A stretch of DNA of 64,000 nt from Planctomycetota bacterium (GTDB lineage Bacteria; Planctomycetota; B15-G4; SIAN01), in assembly GCA_028289345.1 (NCBI GenBank), contig JANQQL010000031.1, positions 186,001 to 250,000 on the forward strand. The letters run 5' to 3'. A model generated the notes under the pieces. That model saw only the letters and a list, made by a program, of their open reading frames with translations, did no database searches and had not been told where the DNA came from. Shown here in pieces: positions 9,312 through 17,537 of the stretch (within the stretch, counting starts at the first letter, position 1; each line of letters opens with the position of its first letter). The position numbers were made by a program, and so were the translations under genes.

Positions 9312-10730
9312 TCAGTAGTCGTAGGTCAGCGGGACCCCGCGAAATTCGAACACCAATCCATCTACATTGATTTGCGTCAGGAAGAGGTCGTCGGCGACAG
9401 CCTCGCCCTCGCGGTAAACCATGTTGTTGACGATGGCCACGGACTCCTGGCCACTTCCGTCTTGCGGGTACATCACCAGTCCGGAGACCTCCAGGTCGAG
9501 GTCCATGAAGGCCAGCGCGGTGGTGGCGACCAGGTAGATGTTTTCCATCTCGGCCAGTGCCGCGGTGACTTCCGGATTGGTACTGCCGGTCGACAGACTG
9601 CTCACGATGTCGAACGTGTCGACGCACGCCTGGTAGTCACCCAGCTCGAACGCCTGGGACATCTGCGCCAGGGCGCTGCTCACTCGGATCAGCTCTTCGT
9701 CGGGACGCTCGGTGACCGCCGCATCGCCGGCACGCTGGCGCAGACGGTCCAACTCGACCAGCACTCGTTCGAACTCACGCTGCAAGGACGGCGCCGAGAT
9801 GAACTTCTCGGCTTTGGCGTCGTCGGCGCGAACCTGGACTTCGGTCAGAAGGCCGATGGCCTCGACACGCAGCTCCATCTCACGCATGACGCTACCAGCA
9901 GCGTCCATCAGATCGAACAGGGCGTGGCACTCTTCGATCTGGCCTTGGATCTCTTCCAGGAACTCACGCTGCTCGGTCAGGTCGGCCAAGCCGACGGAGT
10001 CCTCGCTGATGCGAACGCGCGGGTCGACCATGGGGTCGCGGCGCACGCCTTCGGCGAGAAGCTGGAAGCGGTCCAGGGCAAAGTCGTGGCGAGCTTCCAC
10101 CACCTGCTCAGCCAGCTGGGCACGCTTGCGGTCGTAGCCGGCGATGTTGACCCCGGGGCCGACCTCGTTGCCCTTGTACACGAAGGTTTCCACCGAAAGG
10201 TTGACGTCGTGGCGAGGATCGCCCTGTTCTTCGTCGTCCCGCCGAGAGGCCTTCATCGTGATGTCGGTGATGCGCACGAACCGCTCGTGGTTTTCGATGC
10301 GGTTGATGAATTGCAGCAACTGGGCGAAGGTCGCGTCGAAGCGGATCTTGTATTCCGCTCGGTCGAACACTTCGGAGGTGGTCATCTTGTTTCGTTGCGG
10401 CTGCGGATTCAGCTCGGTGATCTGCACGCCAGAGAAGTTCACGAAGTCCTGGATGTTCCGGTACAACTCGTTGACTTCGCCGTCACTCGGCAAGATGCGC
10501 ACGTAGTATTCGAGGTTTTCACGAAGCACGATGACGTCGCGCTCTAGGTCCTCGATGCCACGAATCTTGTTGCGTGACGCGGTAATCTGGGTTTGCAGGT
10601 TCGTCTCTTCTTCTTCCAGAGACTTCCAGCTCTTCCACGTGAACCAACCGCCAGCCGAGGATCCGACCAGGACGAGGGCCGAGATTCCCAGGAATCTCTT
10701 GTGACCGCGTTGGAGTTCAAACTTGGGCAC
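9312..10730 (-). CDS. pilO: PilO-like protein with long C-terminal extension
   Basis: Inner-membrane alignment-complex protein of the type IV pilus. It has a short cytoplasmic start, one transmembrane helix (about residues 14-32), a coiled coil (SLEEEETNLQTQITAS onward) and a ferredoxin-like PilO fold with LEYYVRILPSDGEVNELYRN and an FAQLLQFINRIE core (about 60-190). Normal PilO is near 200 residues; this one has 472. The extra part is a helical region (about 200-390) and a C-terminal domain ending AIVNNMVYREGEAV and VFEFRGVPLTY, which resembles the C-terminal domain of GspB/PilP-type proteins. No separate pilP is present, so a PilO-PilP-like fusion is inferred. Between pilN and pilQ in the operon. 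Confidence 0.8.
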   Translation of the reverse strand: MPKFELQRGHKRFLGISALVLVGSSAGGWFTWKSWKSLEEEETNLQTQITASRNKIRGIEDLERDVIVLRENLEYYVRILPSDGEVNELYRNIQDFVNFSGVQITELNPQPQRNKMTTSEVFDRAEYKIRFDATFAQLLQFINRIENHERFVRITDITMKASRRDDEEQGDPRHDVNLSVETFVYKGNEVGPGVNIAGYDRKRAQLAEQVVEARHDFALDRFQLLAEGVRRDPMVDPRVRISEDSVGLADLTEQREFLEEIQGQIEECHALFDLMDAAGSVMREMELRVEAIGLLTEVQVRADDAKAEKFISAPSLQREFERVLVELDRLRQRAGDAAVTERPDEELIRVSSALAQMSQAFELGDYQACVDTFDIVSSLSTGSTNPEVTAALAEMENIYLVATTALAFMDLDLEVSGLVMYPQDGSGQESVAIVNNMVYREGEAVADDLFLTQINVDGLVFEFRGVPLTYDY

Positions 10731-10761
10731 GATCGTATCTCCCGCTTTTCCCTAGAGTCCC

Positions 10762-11373
10762 TCAGTTCTCTGGCAGCTTGACTTCAAAGCTGAATTCCAT
10801 CTTCTGCGACGGGTCCAGCTCTTCTTCCATTTCGCCACGCTTACTGTTCGGAGCAGTGAAGCTTTCGACTCCTTCGGCGAAGACGGAATCCGTGCTCAGG
10901 TCTTCGTGAAAGTTCGAGACGTTTTCGATGTTGGCGGTCGCGCTGAAGCCCTTCAGCTTGATCGAACCAGCCCGGCCGGCTCGGCCGGAGGTGATGTCGA
11001 CCTGATCCAGCCAGGCCTGATGGCGGCCGGTGGACAGATCCTGGTTGACGATCGCGCTGAGGCGGTCGAGCTTGCGCGTCCACAGGATGCGCGACGAAGC
11101 GATCTGCTGAATGGTGTCGCTGCGCCGCTCGAAGTCGGCTTTCTCTTTCTCCAGCGCGTCGGCGTACATCGCTTGAGGGCTCAGATTGTCGAGCTGCTCT
11201 TGAGCGATCTCGACACGGTTGGCCGCGTCGGCGCGCACGTTGAAGAACAAGAACGCGAGAGTGCACAAAGAGCCGAAGCCCAGCACCGAGGCAGCACCCA
11301 GCAAGGCCAGGGTCTTCGGCGGGACGGAACCGACTCGTCGGAGTTCCTCGGGAAGTAGATTGATTTGGATCAT
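10762..11373 (-). CDS. pilN: type IV pilus assembly protein PilN
   Basis: Bitopic inner-membrane protein that links PilM to PilO. It begins with the hallmark PilN peptide MIQINLLPEELRR, which docks in the groove of PilM, followed by a transmembrane helix (about residues 22-42, TLALLGAASVLGFGSL) and a coiled coil leading into a periplasmic ferredoxin-like domain (KLDRLSAIVN, IKLKGFSATANIENVSNFHEDL). Length of 203 residues is normal. Starts 9 bases after the pilM stop and ends 31 bases before pilO, as expected for one transcript. Confidence 0.92.
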   Translation of the reverse strand: MIQINLLPEELRRVGSVPPKTLALLGAASVLGFGSLCTLAFLFFNVRADAANRVEIAQEQLDNLSPQAMYADALEKEKADFERRSDTIQQIASSRILWTRKLDRLSAIVNQDLSTGRHQAWLDQVDITSGRAGRAGSIKLKGFSATANIENVSNFHEDLSTDSVFAEGVESFTAPNSKRGEMEEELDPSQKMEFSFEVKLPEN

Positions 11374-11382
11374 GTGAGTTTC

Positions 11383-12405
11383 CTACTTGGCCCGAATGGC
11401 CAGGCCGGCCGCCACGCCAAGTGCCGGAGAACATTCGAGAACGGCCTCGCTGTCCACAGCACCTTCGTCGATGTCCAATCCCTCCAGCGGGTTCCACGCC
11501 ATGGTGCGCCGCTCGAAGATTCGCTCGAACACTTCTTCCACACCCGGGATGCGCGATCCGCCGCCGGAGAGGAACACTTCTTCGACCTTGCTGTCCGCCT
11601 GGTTCTCGTAGTAGTCGAAGGACAGCTGGATCTCGTTGCCCAGGTCTTCCAAGGTCGGAAGCAAAGTTTCGGTCAACTCGGCTTCGCGGTTGCCCGGCGC
11701 ACGCTTGAGCTGCTCACCTTCGAACGGCTCGAGACCGAAACGCTTGGTGATGGTGGTCGTGAACTCGTTCCCGCCGAGGTACACCTCGCGGGTGAAGTAC
11801 GACTCGGCACCGCACACGACGTTGACCACGGTCTTCGAAGCACCGATGTCAACCAAGGCCACCACCTTGCCCGCCGCCATCTCGAAGGTCGGCCCCCCCA
11901 GGGAGAAGATGTTCCCCAAAGAGAAAGCATCGACGTCGATGACCTGGGGCTGGAGACCCACGGAGTTCAGCAGGTTGACCCGCTCGGTCACCACGTCCTT
12001 CTTCACCGCCACCAGCAACACCTTCATCTGGTTGGCAGAGAGACCGGGCGCGTCCTCGACACGGTGGCAGTCGAGCACCACTTCGTCCAGGTCGAACGGG
12101 ATGTAGCGATCCGCCTCGTAGCGGATGGCGGTCTTCAGGTTCTCGTCAGGAATGTCCACCAGATTCACAAAGCGGACAATGACCGAGCGCCCGGACACCG
12201 AGGTGGCGACCCGTCGGGTCTTGAAGCTGCAGTGCTTCAGTAGATCCGAGACGGCGTCTGCCTGCTCGTCGGGAGAAGGAACCTCGACCTGTCCGAATCC
12301 AACCACTCGGAATCGGTCGCGTTCCTTGACCACCTCGACGGCTTTGACGCAATCACTTCCCAGGTCCAAACCCAGGATCGAAGATTTTCTGTCGAACAAG
12401 CCCAT
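11383..12405 (-). CDS. pilM: type IV pilus assembly protein PilM
   Basis: Cytoplasmic actin-like ATPase fold protein of the pilus alignment complex. Seen in the sequence: SILGLDLGSDCVKAVEV (phosphate-1 loop of the actin/FtsA fold), AIRYEADRYIPFDLDEVVLD (the PilM signature region), ALVDIGASKTVVNVV (phosphate-2) and EEVFLSGGGSRIPGVEEVF (adenosine loop). Length of 340 residues matches the family. First gene of the operon; upstream lies about 1.1 kb without a gene, where its promoter must lie. Confidence 0.95.
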   Translation of the reverse strand: MGLFDRKSSILGLDLGSDCVKAVEVVKERDRFRVVGFGQVEVPSPDEQADAVSDLLKHCSFKTRRVATSVSGRSVIVRFVNLVDIPDENLKTAIRYEADRYIPFDLDEVVLDCHRVEDAPGLSANQMKVLLVAVKKDVVTERVNLLNSVGLQPQVIDVDAFSLGNIFSLGGPTFEMAAGKVVALVDIGASKTVVNVVCGAESYFTREVYLGGNEFTTTITKRFGLEPFEGEQLKRAPGNREAELTETLLPTLEDLGNEIQLSFDYYENQADSKVEEVFLSGGGSRIPGVEEVFERIFERRTMAWNPLEGLDIDEGAVDSEAVLECSPALGVAAGLAIRAK

Positions 12406-13479
12406 GGACGGCTCCGTGCTTGCCCGCGCACCAAGAAATCGGCGCGGGAACCCGCGAGGCTCTTCGTCCGGGATTGGGGGGTACCTTTAGTTTGAGGGCG
12501 GGCGTTCGCTCGGGCGGCACCGCTGGTGGCGGAGCGGAGTGGGGTCGCCGTCGTTGGTCTTCCTCCGAGGGCAGGGGACCGCTCCGCGGGGAAAATGACG
12601 GATCGGGGGGCGCTTCGCTTGCCGTTCCGGGACGTGGCTGCGGAATGACCCCTCGGTCGGGATCTGACGTCCCTGCACTCAGTCCCCTGCCCTCGGAGGA
12701 AGACCAACGACGGCTCCGCGCACGGGATGGGCACCAGCTGCTGGCGCACGGGGCTCACTGTTCGAGAACGCTCGATCCGGAGAAAGCAACTTTGGGAAGA
12801 CCTTGTACGCAAACTGGGGGATCGATAGGCAGCTTTCGCGGAGTCGCTGGGCGGCGAGGATCACTGGCGCCCTTCGCGCTTTTCGAGAACGGGGTCCCTG
12901 CACGTGAATCACCGGGCACCGCGGTCTGCTTGGGGGCTTGCCATCGGGACCTCTCCTCGTCAGAACGCGGATGACGCCGAAGGTGGATTGATTGAGGGCT
13001 CGCGACTCCTGTGGCGCGGACGGCCTAGTCCCGTGGGCAGGAGCGGCGCTTGGGGCGTGGCGCGCGTTGCACCGACCGCGCGGAATCGCAGGTGTGAAAA
13101 ACATTCTTTGCGTCTGGCTTGTTTTCTCGGGCTGGCTGGCCATCGAGAAGCAGTGGCGGAAGCGTGGGGCTGGCGAGTTTGACGCTGGCCAGGAGCGCTC
13201 TCCCCTTCCCTGATCGGCGTGCGGCAAATGGAAACGACATGGGAAGTGTTGGCCCCGGAAGGCCGGCGCTCGTCTTCGCCCTTTCGCAATTCGGGTTTCA
13301 CGCGCAACCAAGACGAGACGGCCCCGGTGTAGCGGGACGGCCGCTCCTCGAGGGGCTCGCCGGACGAATGAACCACGGAGAGCTCCCCCCGTCCCCTCGA
13401 CGCTCTGCACCGGAGTGCCAAGTCGCCATCTACCCGACTCTGCTCAGCGGACAAGAACGTGACCCGGCGCCTCGACCGG
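12406..13479. other. long intergenic region upstream of pilM
   Basis: More than 1 kb without a supported gene. It contains one copy of the large inverted-repeat element (12547-12714) and must hold the pilM promoter, which I cannot place with confidence. Frames in both directions are arginine/proline-rich and overlap one another, as expected for non-coding GC-rich DNA. Confidence 0.5.
12547..12714 (-). repeat. large inverted-repeat element, copy A
   Basis: A perfect 32-bp inverted repeat (12547-12578 against 12683-12714) encloses a 104-base centre. On the minus strand the centre shares blocks with copies B and C: GACTGAGTGCAGGGACGTCA, then CGTCCCGGAACG, CAAGCGAAGCG and CCCGCGGAGCGGTC. The hairpin arms differ in sequence from those of copy C, although they pair perfectly here. 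This points to selection for the hairpin rather than simple sequence identity. Confidence 0.8.
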
Positions 13480-13533
13480 AAAAAGAAACCCGGCTCCCCA
13501 ATCGAACCATTCCTCGACCGAGAAACCGGGTTT
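13480..13533 (-). terminator. probable terminator of the barrel gene
   Basis: On the minus strand, AAACCCGG (13526-13533) pairs with CCGGGTTT (13486-13493) across a 32-base loop region that can pair further, and the 3' arm is followed by CTTTTT. It lies 17 bases past the stop codon of the barrel gene. Confidence 0.6.
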
Positions 13534-13549
13534 GTCACCAACGGGTGAA

Positions 13550-14566
13550 TCAGAACGAGTACTGCCAGCCGAGTTGGACGAGGAAGTCGGTTTCCAGCTG
13601 GGGTCCGTCAAGCCATTGGTAGAGAGGGCCGCCGACTTCGAGGGCGAGACGGTTGCCTTTCAGGCCGCCTTCCGGCGCGTACAGGTTGAGGCCGACGAAG
13701 GCGTCGATGCGCTTGCCGCCGCGGGTGTCCGGGTCGGCAGTCGAGATCATTGCGGGGTTGAGCTCGGGGTCGGCACCGCGGATGTCGGTCCACAGTGATC
13801 CAGCAACTCGCAGGGAGGCGCTCGCCCAGTCGGTCACTCGCCGGGCTCCCCACACGGTGGCGTTGTACTGATTGCCGAGCGCGTAGTCCTCGCGGTTCTT
13901 GTAGAAGCGCAAGGACGCCCCGACCTGAGCTCCCCAGGACCAATCCTCGAGTTTGCGAGTGAAGGTCAACGCGGGGTGGAGATCGAAGGTGCCGGAGCCC
14001 AACCGCATGGGATAGGGCAACTCGACGTTGTTGCCGGCCGGGGTGTCGTCTTCCGGCTCGATGTCGCCAGTGGGCGCACTGATGCCGAGGTTGAACAACC
14101 CCGTGTCCCCGTCCTCTTCGAAGAGGGTGAAGATTCCGGTGAGTCGCACATCGCCGATGCCTTCCGAACGAGTCGAGAAACGGCGACCCATCCCGGTCAC
14201 GTGATCCATGGTGTTGATGAGGTAGGGCACCATGCCCATGAGGGTCACGTTGTCACTGACCGCATACATCGCCCCGAACATGTGCATGTGCATTTCCATG
14301 TCCGTCGGCGTCACCGGGAAACTCTGCAACACCCGCCCCGTGGAAAGGCGACTCGTTCCATCGCGATTGCCATCCATCAGCATGTGCATGTAGCGATAGG
14401 AGAACATCACTTCGCCCTGTTTGTGCTTGTGCTCCCCCATCACTCCGATGGGTGCGTGATCGTCGGCTCGACTGGAGAACCGCGGTTCTTTTTCGTTTTC
14501 TTCGTGGGCCAGAGTCGGCCCCGCAAAAAGGGTCCAGCAAATCAAAGAAAGCTGCTTCGACTTCAT
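13550..14566 (-). CDS. predicted outer-membrane beta-barrel, MetA-degradation/transporter type
   Basis: Starts at the ATG at 14566, which opens a signal peptide (MKSKQLSLICWTLFAG, cut near LAHEE); the longer upstream frame is arginine-rich and not coding. The mature part has a His/Met-rich run (DHAPIGVMGEHKHKQGEVM, YRYMHMLMDG, MEMHMHMFGAMYA) followed by alternating amphipathic strands typical of the Phenol_MetA_deg-like barrel family, and ends in an aromatic residue (QLGWQYSF), the usual signal for barrel assembly. Length is 338 residues. The Met/His content hints at metal, perhaps copper, but this is inference. The same-strand upstream gene encodes a small Cys-rich secreted protein. Confidence 0.7.
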   Translation of the reverse strand: MKSKQLSLICWTLFAGPTLAHEENEKEPRFSSRADDHAPIGVMGEHKHKQGEVMFSYRYMHMLMDGNRDGTSRLSTGRVLQSFPVTPTDMEMHMHMFGAMYAVSDNVTLMGMVPYLINTMDHVTGMGRRFSTRSEGIGDVRLTGIFTLFEEDGDTGLFNLGISAPTGDIEPEDDTPAGNNVELPYPMRLGSGTFDLHPALTFTRKLEDWSWGAQVGASLRFYKNREDYALGNQYNATVWGARRVTDWASASLRVAGSLWTDIRGADPELNPAMISTADPDTRGGKRIDAFVGLNLYAPEGGLKGNRLALEVGGPLYQWLDGPQLETDFLVQLGWQYSF

Positions 14567-15266
14567 GGTCGTGAAACTCCTGAGCAAGGAGGTTCGAGAC
14601 AGGCTCCTGCGAAGACACGAACCCACGCAGTGCCTCCTCCCTGTCGACAGGGAAAAAGGCGTCTGCCCGAGCTCGCCGGCGATGGAAAGCCCACCGGCCG
14701 CGAGCAACGTTGCCAATGGGCCAATCCAGGCCCGGTGCGGTCGGAACCTAGTCTCGGAAAGGGAAACCAAACCCACCCCTTGCCGTTGTCGAGGGAGTCG
14801 CAGGACAGCGGTTGGTTCTCTCTTCGCGGCCGGTCTCGAATCCTCGCCGAATCCAGCGATTCGCCGAAATCCGATCCCTGGACGTCACGAGAGTGCCTGA
14901 TTCTCTGCACTCACGAGACTCTCAACGAACGAGAGAGGATCCTGTCGAGATTCCGTCACACCTCTCCAGGACTGCGCTCTCCGCCCTGGAGAAGCCTTTG
15001 ACGATCCTCTCGGATCTCCGGCTTGCCTCAGGGGGAATCCCCAGCACATGGAATCGATGCACCAAACTCTCGACGCAACCCATGAGGATGAAGCGAGACC
15101 ACAGGAAACGACCGTTGGCAGTCCCCGAACGGACTCGTCCACACTCAATTGCGCAGCGAACCGTCGTTCTTTCGTGGACCGGACGTCCGTGCAAACACCA
15201 AGGCACCGACCCGATGCTCAACGATCTCTCCTCTGTCCCCCTTCCCCTCGCATCAGAGGCGGGCTC
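14567..15266. other. 700-base gap between barrel and Cys-rich genes
   Basis: No frame here looks coding on either strand, and no RNA gene or strong hairpin was recognised. It presumably contains the promoter of the barrel gene. Confidence 0.4.
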
Positions 15267-15653
15267 TCAGAGAAAGACTGGTTCGCCCCGAGGAGGTGGC
15301 AACTCCGGTGACGGACGAAGTCCGCAGGGAGCGGCCCGATCGACCCACCCACTCATCAGGACGTCCGAACGCGGAACCATCGGAGCGGACGTCGGCGCGA
15401 ACATCCGAGGCAAGGTCCTGGACCCACTCTGCGCCGCGGGCCCGTGAGCTCCACATTCACAGTTGGCATCCCGCAACACGCTTGCTGGAGCGGGACCCGG
15501 TGCTCGTGACTCACAACACGAAGAAGCCGCCACCACCTCGGCACAGCAACAATCGCTGCCGGCACAACAACTCTCCGCGTCTGCTTTCCGGTCCGAGCAA
15601 ACCATCCCCGGCGCCACCGGCAACATCACCGTCACCAGCACGGCAAGAACCAT
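15267..15653 (-). CDS. small Cys-rich exported protein (128 aa)
   Basis: Begins at the ATG at 15653 with a hydrophobic segment (MVLAVLVTVMLPVAPG) that looks like a signal peptide, then a dense cysteine block: MVCS, ESCCAG, DCCCAE, SSCCES and later NCECGAHG, about eleven cysteines within 60 residues. The remainder is Pro/Ser-rich and disordered. Such a block suggests metal binding or a disulfide-rich periplasmic protein. Neighbour on the same strand is the His/Met-rich barrel, which supports a metal-related role without proving it. Family not recognised. Confidence 0.5.
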   Translation of the reverse strand: MVLAVLVTVMLPVAPGMVCSDRKADAESCCAGSDCCCAEVVAASSCCESRAPGPAPASVLRDANCECGAHGPAAQSGSRTLPRMFAPTSAPMVPRSDVLMSGWVDRAAPCGLRPSPELPPPRGEPVFL

Positions 15654-15899
15654 GCGAGGAATTCGAACCAGAGCGGCGTCAAGAATCACCAAAGGGGGGC
15701 TCCACGAACGGCCAACATAACAAGCCCTCCACTCCCCAGGGAGCCCCGCAACTTCGCCGCTGACCAACAACCCACCATCCCCTGGGCTCTCTTCCCCAAC
15801 CCCTCCCCGGACACCTGGTCGTCGGAGAAGCAACATCCCATCACACCAGCCATCCACACCAAGCGAGGCCAGCAGCTAGAGCGAAGAACCCGTCCGAGA

Positions 15900-16036
15900 G
15901 CCGGCGGGCTGCCTCGTCGCCGCGAGGGGACTGAGTGCAGGGACGTCACACACCAATCAATCTGCGCATCCCGCAAAAACGTCCCGGAACGTTCAAGCGA
16001 AGCGATCCCGCAGCCACAAATCTCCCCGCGGAATGA
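15900..16036 (+). repeat. large repeat element, copy B (degenerate)
   Basis: Starts with the same left arm as copy C (15900-15930, two differences) followed by the shared centre blocks (GACTGAGTGCAGGGACGTCA at 15929, ATCCCGCAAAAACGTCCCGG, AAGCGAAGCGATCCCGCAG, CCCCGCGGA). Beyond that the right arm is lost: the sequence runs into AATGACCCCTC, a phrase found inside copy A. It lies about 270 bases before copy C in the same orientation, and homology extends some 45 bases upstream of the arm, so B and C look like a direct duplication followed by decay. Confidence 0.75.
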
Positions 16037-16173
16037 CCCCTCAGAACGAAGACAGCCCCTCAGGGAACCACATGGCGAGCTGCGATCCACGTCAAAGACC
16101 GAGCGGATCACTCAACCCGTCCACTCCACGCGAAACCAGCCGCCAGCAGCGGAGGCGAAAAACCGTCCGAAGA

Positions 16174-16341
16174 GCCGGCGGGCTGCCTCATCGCGGCGAG
16201 GGGACTGAGTGCAGGGACGTCAGACACCAATCAATCTCCGCATCCCGCAAAAACGTCCCGGAACGGCAAGCGAAGCGATCCCGCAGCAGTCAATATTCCC
16301 CGCGGAGCGGTCCCCTCGCCGCGACGAGGCAACCCGCCGGC
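16174..16341 (+). repeat. large inverted-repeat element, copy C
   Basis: A 31-bp inverted repeat (16174-16204 against 16311-16341) with two mismatches encloses the conserved centre. If transcribed from the minus strand both mismatches become G-U wobbles, so the RNA hairpin would be unbroken. Arms begin GCCGGCGGG, unrelated to the GCCGTCGTTGG arms of copy A although both end GGGGA. Located 42 bases past the end of ptsH. Confidence 0.8.
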
Positions 16342-16383
16342 GCTCCCACCACCAACCGCCCCCCGCGATGCCGGCCAACGCGA

Positions 16384-16653
16384 TCAATCTTCGCCGAAAT
16401 TCCCGCGAATGATCAAGCAAAGCGCATCCAACATCGCCTCCGCGTCATCCCCGTCCGCGGACAACTCGATCGTGGCCCCCGGCCCCGCGCCAAGAGTCAT
16501 CATTTCCAGCACCGAGCGCCCGCTTGCCGTGCGTCCCTGACAACTGACCGTCAGCTCGGCATGGAAGTCTTGGGCGGCTGCGACGATCTGACTGATGGGC
16601 CGCGCGTGGAGACCGTGCTTGTTGCGGAGGGTCTCCGTCCGCTGGGCGGGCAC
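16384..16653 (-). CDS. ptsH: HPr-like phosphocarrier (nitrogen PTS)
   Basis: Phosphocarrier that passes phosphate from enzyme I to EIIA proteins. His16 in KHGLHARP corresponds to the phosphorylated His15 of HPr and Ser47 in ASGRSVLEMM to regulatory Ser46, although no HPr kinase is visible here. GTG start at 16653 overlaps the ptsN stop (TAGTG). Length of 89 residues is typical. Its position directly after ptsN argues for an NPr role in the nitrogen-related PTS rather than sugar uptake. Confidence 0.9.
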   Translation of the reverse strand: MPAQRTETLRNKHGLHARPISQIVAAAQDFHAELTVSCQGRTASGRSVLEMMTLGAGPGATIELSADGDDAEAMLDALCLIIRGNFGED

Positions 16654-17117
16654 TACTCCCCCATCTCCTGCAACAGTGCTTGCACGTCTTTGGGGGTCTT
16701 CATCTGCCTCATGAATCGCGTGAAGTCGCCTTTGCGAGCCATGGTGGCGATCCAGCGGAGAGTCTCGACGTGCTCGGTGGCCGCTTCGGTGGGCGAGATC
16801 ACCAGGAACACGGAGTAGACCTTGTCCCCGTCGACGGCCTGAAAGTCGATGCCATCGGGGAACACCGCCAAAGCCGCCACGGTTTGCGGCACCGCGTCAC
16901 TCTTGACGTGGGGAATGCCCACCGAACCGATGCCGGTGCTCCCTTCCCGCTCTCGAGAAACCAACGCGTCCAGCAAGGCCTTGCGCCCATCTTCCGTCAC
17001 GTCGAGGTCCTGAAGCGCCAGGTTCAAAAGGTTCTCGATGACGAGTTCCTTGGATTCCGAAGCGATCTGGAACGAGATGCGCCCTTCGGGCAGCAGACTG
17101 AGTTTTTCGTTGCTCAC
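16653..17117 (-). CDS. ptsN: nitrogen-PTS EIIA protein PtsN
   Basis: EIIA domain protein of the regulatory PTS. The motif GIGSVGIPHVKSD contains the phosphorylated His70, and SPTEAATEHVETLRWIATMARKGDF matches the family's C-terminal helix region. 154 residues. GTG start at 17117. It sits in the run rpoN-truA-hpf-ptsN-ptsH; rpoN-hpf-ptsN linkage is widely conserved and points to regulation of nitrogen/potassium physiology. Confidence 0.9.
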   Translation of the reverse strand: MSNEKLSLLPEGRISFQIASESKELVIENLLNLALQDLDVTEDGRKALLDALVSREREGSTGIGSVGIPHVKSDAVPQTVAALAVFPDGIDFQAVDGDKVYSVFLVISPTEAATEHVETLRWIATMARKGDFTRFMRQMKTPKDVQALLQEMGE

Positions 17118-17126
17118 GGAGAGGCC

Positions 17127-17537
17127 CTACTTCCCTTTCAACTGCCGATTGACGATGTCTTCGTACGAGGGCTCGTCGGTTCCTGCATCGGAATCCGACG
17201 CCGGCTGGGCGAACTCTTCACCCAATCCCGAACCTCGATGATGATCTTTGCGCAGTTCCTTGCTCTTCTTGAGCCGTCGGCTCATCTTCTCGATCACTTG
17301 GTCGATGGAAGTTCGCACGTCCTCACTGGCATCGTCGTGCACCACCACCTGACCGCCGCGGCGGCCGCTGTGCACGATCATCTCGCATTTGAAGGTCTCG
17401 TGTTCCTTCTCCAGGATGAACTCGATGCGCGAGGAGTCGGTCAGGTATCGCTCGAGTCGACCGAGCTTTTCGTCCACGAAGGACTCCAGAGATTTGGGAA
17501 CGCTGCCGTGCCGCATGGTGATCTCAAATTTCGCCAA
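17127..17537 (-). CDS. hpf: ribosome hibernation promoting factor
   Basis: HPF/RaiA-family protein that binds the 30S decoding centre in stationary phase. The fold elements ITMRHGSVPKSLESFVDEKLGRLERY and the basic VIEKMSRRLKKSKELRKDH helix are clear in the first 100 residues. At 136 residues it is an intermediate form: longer than short HPF (about 95) but lacking the dimerising tail of long HPF; the tail here is acidic and low-complexity. Overlaps the end of truA by 14 bases. Confidence 0.88.
   Translation of the reverse strand: MAKFEITMRHGSVPKSLESFVDEKLGRLERYLTDSSRIEFILEKEHETFKCEMIVHSGRRGGQVVVHDDASEDVRTSIDQVIEKMSRRLKKSKELRKDHHRGSGLGEEFAQPASDSDAGTDEPSYEDIVNRQLKGK

Noticed and set aside
12487..12678. 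Short frames beginning MQGRQ in both repeat loci (also 16209-16412)
   Set aside because: They are translations of the conserved centre of the inverted-repeat element; the similarity is due to DNA repeat homology and the frames diverge and end inside the arms.
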